Of a DNA stretch of 64,000 nucleotides, positions 56,706-64,000 are shown one piece after another. Positions within the stretch are counted from its first letter, which is position 1; each line of letters begins with the position of its first letter. The DNA comes from Chimonanthus salicifolius (Eukaryota; Streptophyta; Magnoliopsida; Laurales; Calycanthaceae). Location of the stretch: NCBI GenBank assembly GCA_013350335.1, contig CM023538.1, forward strand, positions 51,444,769 to 51,508,768, in the 5' to 3' direction. The position numbers and the translations under genes were made by a program. The notes under the pieces are model-generated. The model was not told the origin of the DNA, did not search any database, and saw nothing but the letters and a program-made list of their open reading frames with translations.

Positions 56706-58440
56706 TTTTTTTTTTTTTAAGATAACTTCATTAATGAAAAAAGAGGGGGAAAAAAAAAACAAAAAATCAAAGCTAGCCAAAACAAGCCAGTCACCAAAAA
56801 GAGAAGAGACTACCCCTAGGAATTACATAAATTATGAACAATTTCTGACCCCAAATAGACACCTTGACGAGCCAACTCATCAACTCTCGAATATGCAGAG
56901 CGAGGTACCCAAGAGACCAAATGCCCATAAGTCTGAATGGACAAACAAATGTTATCAATCTTATCCAAATAAGACCAAGGACAAGGAGACCCCAAGGCCC
57001 AACCCACAACAAGCTTAGAGTCCCCTTCTAAAATACTCCCAGTCGCCCCCATCTCTTCCAAAACCGAAACACCTCTCCGCAAAGCATACAACTCCACATC
57101 AAGCACTGAACCGTTCGGAAGGACCCTGCAAAAGATAGCATAGAATCACCAGAATTATTTCGAATAACTCCACCATAACCTGCTAACCCTTGCTCGCATA
57201 CGCAACTTCATCAAAATTAAGCTTGAGGACACCCACATCTGGAGGAGACCAATCAAAAGACCTTGCCGGAGCTGAAGAAGGCATAACATGAGCCACAAAA
57301 TCCCACACCCGACATGTCAGAGATATTGACACAACCAAACCGTCCTGAACCCACCATCCACCAAGTGGCTCTGTACTTAATAATATCAATAAGGTGCCTG
57401 ATAGAGGAGACTTTATTTTGAAAAACTCTGAAGTTCCTTTCGAACCAAATGGACTAAACAATACTCAAAACAGTAGTCGCCCAAAGATATCTTCTAAATG
57501 AGATACCTTCGGACATATCGTCTTCATTAAACAAATCTGACCAAGCTTTCGGTAGACAAAAATGCATCCCTAATAATTGAAAGAAATGCCACCAAATTTG
57601 ATAAGAAAATTGACAATGAAGAAGGAGATGATTAACAAATTCTTCATCAGCCAAACAAAGCGGGCACGCATTTACAATAATTATACGACGTAACTGCAAT
57701 TGTCAATCGTCAAAATCTTCTCCAATCCTGGCAACCAACCAAAAACATTCACTTTGAACGGAGCACTACCCTCCCAAATTTTCAAACACATCCGAGACAC
57801 ACACAAATCAACTTAGAGCAAAATGATTTAACTGAAAAAATCCCATGAGGGTCAAGAAGCACTCCCCACAACAAAAACAACACCCAACTTTTCCATTAAA
57901 GTGAACCACTCCCCTAGCATCCAATCATCCAAAGGTCTTTTGAAATGGGCACCAGACAACCTTACCATGGTGAAAATCGAAACAAGCCTTAACCTTAGCA
58001 TCTTTATCAACAGCAAGGGAAAAAAGGACAGGAAACTGGGAAGCCAATGGAGTAACACCCAACCATCTATCTTTCCAGAAGAAAATATTGATCCCAGAGT
58101 AAGCACAATACCTAATACAAGAGTCATAGGAACTGGAAATAGAGCAAACTCCTTTCCAAAAACCAGAAACCCTACTAGAAGATGCAGTAACCCACCAACC
58201 CCAACTATTAAGTCTGTACTTTCGAATCATGATCTGTTTCCGTAAGCCCTCTTAAGCACTCCCCAAACGCCACAACCACTTCTCCAACAAAGTAATATTG
58301 AAAATCCAAATCGGCCTCACACCAAGACCACCTTCCGTCACTGATTTGTATACCTGAGACTAGGAAACTAAATGAAACCTTTTCTTTTTCCTGTCATCTT
58401 GCCACAAAAAAATTCTTCTTGCTTTTCCATGAATCAACAG
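56706..58440 (-). mobile_element. 5'-truncated LINE with zf-RVT and RNase H
   Basis: A minus-strand L1-type element with A-tail (plus-strand T-run 56706-56718). From its 5' side: KKKRFHLVS..GGLGVRPIWIFNI and LLEKWLWRLG near 58260-58400, FWKDRWLGVTPLASQFPVLF near 58050, and the zinc cluster CPLCLADEEFVNHLLLHCQF near 57620. Then come an RNase H domain with VLKLNFDEV and ELYALRRGVSVLEEMGA (57060-57230), GDSKLVVGWALG, and VPRSAYSRVDELARQG close to the end. The frames are broken in a few places but much better preserved than the 24-kb copy. The 5' junction near 58440 is approximate and no TSD was found. Confidence 0.87.
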
Positions 58441-59065
58441 TTTTTCCCTCTTCTCGACTTTGAAACGAGAGGAGGAAGAGATATTAGATAGACAAATATG
58501 AGAGAGAGTAAAAGAAGAAGTCAAATGAGTGAGTGTGAGAGAGAGAGAACCTTATAAGAGGTCGATTTCCTAATATCCAATGGCCAGAGCCGAGATAGAA
58601 AAGCAGAAGAGGGTTTCCCTCTCCTTCGTTCCAATACCATCAGGTTGCTGCAAGAGAAGAAATCCAGGCAAAACGCACACATCAATAATCTAGGAGTGTG
58701 CTTGACTTTGTGGGAAGTATGTGCAACGTTTGAGAGGTACGATTAAGTCTTGGGAAAACACTTTTCGGCATTATCTTCGCTGCTTCTGATTGTGGAGTCT
58801 TTAGAAAGATGATGATCGCTTGATATGATGTTCGAGGAAGGATGATTCTACCAGATATATGTTTGAGGAAGTCTTGGGAAATCATTGCACTTTCCTTTTA
58901 TATGTTTCGAAACACTGAAGTGATATGTAGTTATGCCACTTTTGAGAGGATTAATTCTCACATACTTTATTTGACAGAACTGAATAACATCAAAATGCTT
59001 CTTTTATGTTTCCTTTTTCATTGCGCTATCATTGATGAATTTAAATTTGTCTCTTTCTTTTGCAG
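58441..59065 (+). promoter_or_regulatory. Probable promoter/5' leader region of the unknown gene
   Basis: GA-rich runs (GTGAGAGAGAGAGAACC near 58540) and pyrimidine-rich DNA precede the gene. ATG 58580 opens MARAEIEKQKRVSLSFVPIP, possibly an upstream coding exon with a donor at CATCAG/GTTGCTG. Splicing to the next exon cannot be made in frame with certainty. Confidence 0.3.
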
Positions 59066-59143
59066 AATTGTTGTAAAAAGCTCTTGGACGGGTTTTTGGA
59101 ACATGAGTCAGATGCCACTAAGATGATGGGGTTTTCCTTCTTG
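59066..59143 (+). other. Possible exon of the unknown gene
   Basis: A TCTTTTGCAG acceptor is followed by a frame NCCKKLLDGFLEHESDATKM then MGFSFL, ending at a GT/TGA. The protein-like composition and the acceptor suggest an exon of the gene continuing at 59225. The joining phase is unresolved. Confidence 0.35.
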
Positions 59144-59224
59144 TGACCATTGTTCTTTCATCTAAAAGCATAAACTTGGATGGATTTGTGAGGTTTAAAT
59201 TCAAAGCTTAAGCTCAAAGTGCAA

Positions 59225-61209
59225 ATGCCAAATGATACCTCTGTGAAACATCCTAAGATGGGATCCATGTCAATAAATAACTGTGACCCCATATTCTGTG
59301 CTACCGCTTGTCTTAGGCAATGTGGTAATTTGTATAATCTTGGTACTAAGATGAGTGAAAAACGAAGATGCTTTCGTTCAAATAATTCCATGCTCAATGC
59401 TTCCATTCATGAGCCCCAAAAAGACTCCAGCAAGCCCCCAAAAGACTCCAGCATTATGGAAATGGATTCCATTTTAGAGGATAAAGATCAAACATTCTTC
59501 CAGAAACTTTCAGGAGAGAGCAACCGTGCTGTGGAAGATATAGAGTTTGAATTAAAAATGTTCTTGGAACATCTGAGGGAAGATGGTACATCATATGTTC
59601 TGGACATGGTAAATTGTTATGGGAAGCATATTCATGTGAAGTATGAAGAGGAGAATCCACAATCTATTGAGATGGACAATCCTAGAAGTTCTGGTGGTAT
59701 TTTGAGCCAAAAAACAAGGGCTTGTCTGGATAAGACGAACCAAAAGTCCCAAACATCAAGTGAAATAGGGGTTCATCTGGGTAAGATGAATCAGAAATCC
59801 CAATTGTCAAGTGAAACAAGTGAAATGAGCAAACGTTTGGGCAGAAAGAATAAATCCAAAATGTCAAGTGAAACAAATGCTTATTTTGCTAAAAGAATTA
59901 AGAAATCACAGACGTTAGGACTTAAAAATAAGGGTTCAATGGATAATTCTGGTGAACTTGTTGTTTTTTCATTGTCTCCTAGCCGTGATCATAATCCTAA
60001 CCCATTGGTGGATGAATCCTACCAGATATTCCTAAATCACGTAAGAATAGATGGTGATTCACTGGTCCTAGAATTACCAAATGTTGTTATCAAGTATGAA
60101 GAAGACAAAGAAGTTTCAACTTCACTAGAAGGATGTACAACCTTGAGTACTCTATGTTGTAGTGAGCAAGAATCAAAATCACCTGCAATGTCTAAACAAC
60201 CTTTTGCTTCTTCTGTAAGTGGAACATTGTTAGCAAAATTATTTGCTTTTAAGTTTTCTTTTTGCTTTAGATTTTCTTTTTTAGTATTGCTATTATTGTT
60301 AAGAGTATTTCTTGGTAAATTTTGAGAATCCCGAACATTACTCAAATTGATGCAAATTTCCTTCCTTTTTACATATTTTAAAAATAACCAATTCTTTTGT
60401 AAGTTGTTTGAAAATGTTCCATATTTCAAAAATTCCTTCTCTATACTCTTATTCTTCAAATCAGAAGCCTCCATGTTTCCAACGTTCCTCTCTCTCTCTC
60501 GTCCCCCCCTCTCTCTCTCTCTCTCTCCCCAGCCTCTTTCCTATTATATTGGAGTTACATGGTTGAATTAGGAGTGTTTGTACTGTGTTTTATAGTGGGT
60601 TTTTTATGATGAGGCTTTTGAGGGCTTGAAATCTATTTTCTAATATTTTTCAAAAAGATGATATTTAGGAAGAAGATAGTTAATGGAGAATTTTTATTGT
60701 GTGAGTTCAGGTAAGATGAGATTTAAGAAAAAAGAATAGAAGGAAATGTAACAAAGATGGAGAGAATTCTAGGACAACGAGGAGGAGAGTTTAAACAACT
60801 TTATCATAAGGTTTGAGAGTATAAAAAGGATTGGGTTTTATTGATTATGATTATTTTTTGGAATTTGTGAAAAGGTAGGTGTGTTTCTAAGATAATGAGA
60901 GAAGTTAGGGCCTTTTCGCCAAAATATATTTCCTCTGGTTGTTTTCTTTTGGTATTTGTTTTGTCCTAAAATGAAACTTTGCTTTGCAAATCCAGGCAAC
61001 TGACGATGAAGGGAGTTCCCAGAACTCATTCCAATTTGAAGAACAACTTATGGCTTCCCTCAACAAACCATTTGACCAAGATGAGTATGAAGATCTGTTA
61101 TATAGAGCAAATGTTTGTAAGCCATTGGAACGAGAGATAAACTTGCGCACGCGATCAGTTGACTATAAAACACGTAAAGATGGCATGTCATATTTTGGTT
61201 ATTATCCAG
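59225..61209 (+). CDS. Partial plant gene of unknown function
   Basis: Two exons: 59225-60214 (first ATG in a frame open from 59192; donor TCTTCT/GTAAGT, phase 0) and 60996-61209 (acceptor AATCCAG, donor CCAG/GTATTT), so more exons should follow. The protein has a similar motif twice: FELKMFLEHLREDGTSYVLD with HIHVKYEEE, and YQIFLNHVRIDGDSLVLELP with VVIKYEED. Between them is a Lys/Ser-rich linker with repeated NQKSQxSSE phrases. The second exon gives FQFEEQLMASLNKPFDQDEY and ERxINLRTRSVDYKTRKDG. I do not recognise a named family; the look is of a nuclear, basic, low-complexity plant protein. No continuation exon was found before the gypsy remnant at 62.3 kb, so the 3' end may be displaced beyond the window or lost. 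Frame integrity argues for a real gene. Confidence 0.65.
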
Positions 61210-62280
61210 GTATTTAAAAAGAAGAACTCTTTTATCTAGATTTTCTCAGTTCTATCCTTTTGTTCTTTTACCATTTATATTTGTATGGTAGTGTTTAAGA
61301 ACATATCAACATGCCACCTTTTTGTTGGGGAGTGGGATGGTGTCTACTATATATAGTTCAGATCACTTGTGCACCCCTATGCATGCGCTTGTATGTGAGG
61401 ACTATTTAGGATCATGGTGATGAGTTTATTCTAAAGTTCAATGCTTGAATGTGGGGCCTATCCAAAATTAGCTTCAATGGTGTGTGAACAACGAATGACA
61501 GCAATTGGGGCCTAGATGGGCCCCATTACGAGGTGGCCGCAGTTTGTTTTCTTGTGGCTAGGTGCTTGTGTGAAGATCTTCACATATATACAATGTTTGG
61601 AGTCATAACATTAATCATTTTACGTCTTCCATCATCATGAATAGTAAATTGTAGAATTGTAAGATCCATTATATGAAAAAAAGATAGAAAGATATCTTTT
61701 TTGGATATAAAAGATAAAAGATAAAATACTTTCTTTTTTAAATAGAAGATAAAGGATTTCTTAAAAGAAATTATATGGGGAATTCTCCAATTTCCTTTAT
61801 CAAATGAAGATGCATAAGCATGACAAAATCCATTAAAGTAACTGATAGGGTCCACGGTGACAGGTCATAGGGGCCATGGTTAGTAGATGCCATCCACAGG
61901 TTAGTTGGATAAAAGTGCTGTTATCAGTTCAGCTAGATAAGTGAAGAGGATTTGCACCAGAATTAAATAATAATTTCAGAATATTAGGTTTCTTGAATAA
62001 GAGCATTAAGTAGATCGACTGGTAGGCTAAATGTTAGCTGTTAGTTGAGAAAATGTAAGCAAGAAGTGAATAATTGTAGGGATTTTTGTTGATTGAGAAA
62101 TATGTGTATGTCATTTTCTTAGAAATGGAAACTAGGACAAAATTTGTAGTAACTAGGAAGCAAGGAACCACCTCGAATCGGTTCTAACCTTCTCTATTTT
62201 CTTCCTTTCTTTTTAACTTTTGTTAAAAAACTTGCCTGTTAATCTGTCTGGCATCCCACGCATCAGAATGTTAAACAACT
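61210..62280. other. Intron or intergenic, no exon found
   Basis: AT-rich; searched for a continuation of the unknown gene's frame after YYPG without success. No repeat boundaries seen. Confidence 0.45.
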
Positions 62281-64000
62281 TGGTGTCAGTGCTGAGGCCC
62301 ATTATGCATTTGCCTCAAATGGAGGACCACATGTCTAGATTGGAAAGAGAATTCCAGAAATTCTTGAGGGATGTATGGGAAATAAAGAGAGATCTTGGCA
62401 GCATTGGAGGCGACATATGACAGGTTTGCTTCTGCTGGTCACAGAGACCGACAAGAAGCTGAATCAAAAGCATCATCTGGTGGAGCATCAGGATGGGGAA
62501 GTATTCAGATGAGATATGCTCATTTTTTTTTACTCGATTCTCAGATGACGATTCAGCAGGATGGATTTAGAGGGCGGAACAATTTTTTCTCTATCAACGC
62601 ATGGACAAGCAAGAAAAAGTGCTACTCGCTTCCTTCCATTTGGAGGGCCAGGTATTCCAATGGTTTCGGTAGTTCAATGCTTCAAAAAAAAAAAAAATTC
62701 TGAGCTGGGATGAATGTACACAGGAATTATGCATTAGATTCTGTTCCTTGGGTTATGAGGGCTTTGATGAATTCTTGGCGAAACTTAGGCAGACCGGGTC
62801 GGTATGGGAATATCAAGTTAACTTTGAATTATTGTCAACACGAGTGCAAGGGTGGCCTGTGCAGGCATTGGTGGGTAGCTTCATTGGCAGCCTAAAGGAA
62901 GAGATTCGATCTGAGGTAAAGTTCTTTAAGCTGACAACCATCCTTGTGGCTATCGAACTTGCTTGGATGCATGAAGAAAAGTTGCAGCACCTTAGACACA
63001 CTGTTTGGCCTGCAGGAACAGTGTCAGGGAACCTAACCCGTCATACATGGGCAACAGAATAACTTGAGCAACATCCCATTTGAAAAACTGATGTGGGTTG
63101 AGATGCAAGCTCGGCGAGAAAAAAAAGGTTATGCTATAACTGCGATGACAAGTTTTCCCTCGGGCATTGCTGTAAAATGTAGCAATTTTTTTTACTCAAA
63201 GCAATAAAAACTCAGGAAAAAGACGAGCAAGGCATGGAAGAACCAGTGGTCAAATGATGAAACAAACCATATGACTGAGTTGATGGGATCACTCAGAAAT
63301 ATCCTTCACGCTTTGGCCGTGCTGGTCTCTTCGAGAATGAGACAAGCAATCATCTGCGGTCGATGACTTTCTGCACTCATTGACAGTGGCAACATGTACA
63401 ATTTTATATATGCCAGATTGGCTGGAAGGTTGGGGTGCCCGATTCAACTGCCTATTTCTTTCCAAGTGATGATTGCTGAAGGAAATAAGTTGGATTGCAT
63501 CGGAATTTACCGAGATACCATCATTGCTCTACAAAGGATATCAGTTTTAGGCAGATATGTACCCCCTGGATCTGAATGGGTCTGATTTAGTACTCAGCAT
63601 ACAATGGCTGCAAAGTCTCAGGCTGTCATATGTGATTTAAGCAATCTTATGATGGATTTTTTCGTTGCCGGGAAATCATATTGGCTAGTCGGATCAGCAT
63701 CAACTGATATCCGTCCAGCCCAAGTTGACTGTATGCATAAATCGATTACGGCCAACGCAGGCAACTCATCCCAGGCAATACAGGAGACAAACAAGTCATA
63801 TCAGCTGACACCGTTTTCGGTCCTTGAGAAAATGACATTGAATGCTATTTTTTGTAGTTTGTAACAGTTTTTGATGAACCTGAGGGGCTCCCTCCACCAC
63901 GTTCATATGATCATAAGATTGAGAGTCGACCAGGTGCACCGCCGGCCAATGTCTGCCCATGCAGGTATCTGCACTTCCAAAAGGCTGAAATTGAGCGTGT
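62281..64000 (+). mobile_element. Decayed Ty3/gypsy element: gag, protease, start of RT
   Basis: A frame near 62321 begins MEDHMSRLEREFQKFL. Then broken frames carry the retrotransposon gag domain: EQFFLYQRMDKQEKVLLASF and HLEGQVFQWF at 62575-62668, and LAKLRQTGSVWEYQVNFELL, LVGSFIGSLKEEIRSEV and TILVAIELAWMHEEKLQ at 62770-62990. A protease-like segment LIDSGNMYNFIYARLAGRLG is near 63375-63435, and GKSYWLVGSASTD near 63680. The RT approach GLPPPRSYDHKIESRPGAPP starts near 63880 and the element runs off the window. Stops and frameshifts abound. TGGTGTCAGTGC at about 62281 might be the primer site. Confidence 0.85.

Overview
The window is nuclear DNA from a flowering plant with a repeat-rich genome. 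GRF and SABATH genes are plant-specific lineages, the introns follow GT-AG rules, and the repeats are plant Ty1/copia, Ty3/gypsy, LINE, TRIM and SINE types. The species cannot be fixed from sequence alone. Only one clearly intact protein gene is present, mitochondrial ribosomal protein bL12m (22158-22817). Also present are a partial gene of unknown function (59225-61209), a 5'-truncated SABATH methyltransferase (4241-5599) and an apparently intronless GROWTH-REGULATING FACTOR pseudogene (about 25735-27780, minus strand).

Layout. 1-3100: broken Ty1/copia element, minus strand. 4241-5599: SABATH remnant. 6917-7086: SINE with target-site duplication (TSD). 8110-9480: LINE fragment with a nested insert. 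10096-13262: very young non-autonomous LTR retrotransposon with a perfect 5-bp TSD and a captured fragment of a uracil phosphoribosyltransferase gene. 14269-19620: three LTRs nested like dolls. 22-23 kb: bL12m. 24.1-31.1 kb: LINE remnants around the GRF pseudogene. 33-34 kb: TRIM-like repeat and a second SINE. 34561-38940: copia element whose pol is gone and replaced by a 3.1-kb LTR without matching TSDs. 39335-48855: a solo LTR holding two other solo LTRs, all three with exact TSDs. 49102-53925: two adjoining terminal-inverted-repeat elements, the first with a SIRE-like solo LTR inside. 54660-56436: transposon ORF split by a 635-bp TRIM. 56706-58440: LINE. 58.5-61.2 kb: unknown gene. 62.3-64 kb: decayed gypsy gag-protease-RT running off the end.

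The most unusual pattern is shared by unrelated elements. Almost every long LTR, and the leaders of both copia-like elements with visible leaders, carries a dispersed array of a short two-fold symmetric motif, and the motif differs from copy to copy. Examples are TTCGGAAGTTCCGAAG, TTCAGTCGACTGAA, GGTTCGGCCAT..ATGGCCGAACC, CCGAGGGGTCGG and AGATCT. One motif, TTCAGTCGACTGAA, occurs in LTRs of two unrelated families. All family assignments rest on reading motifs by eye; no database search was run.
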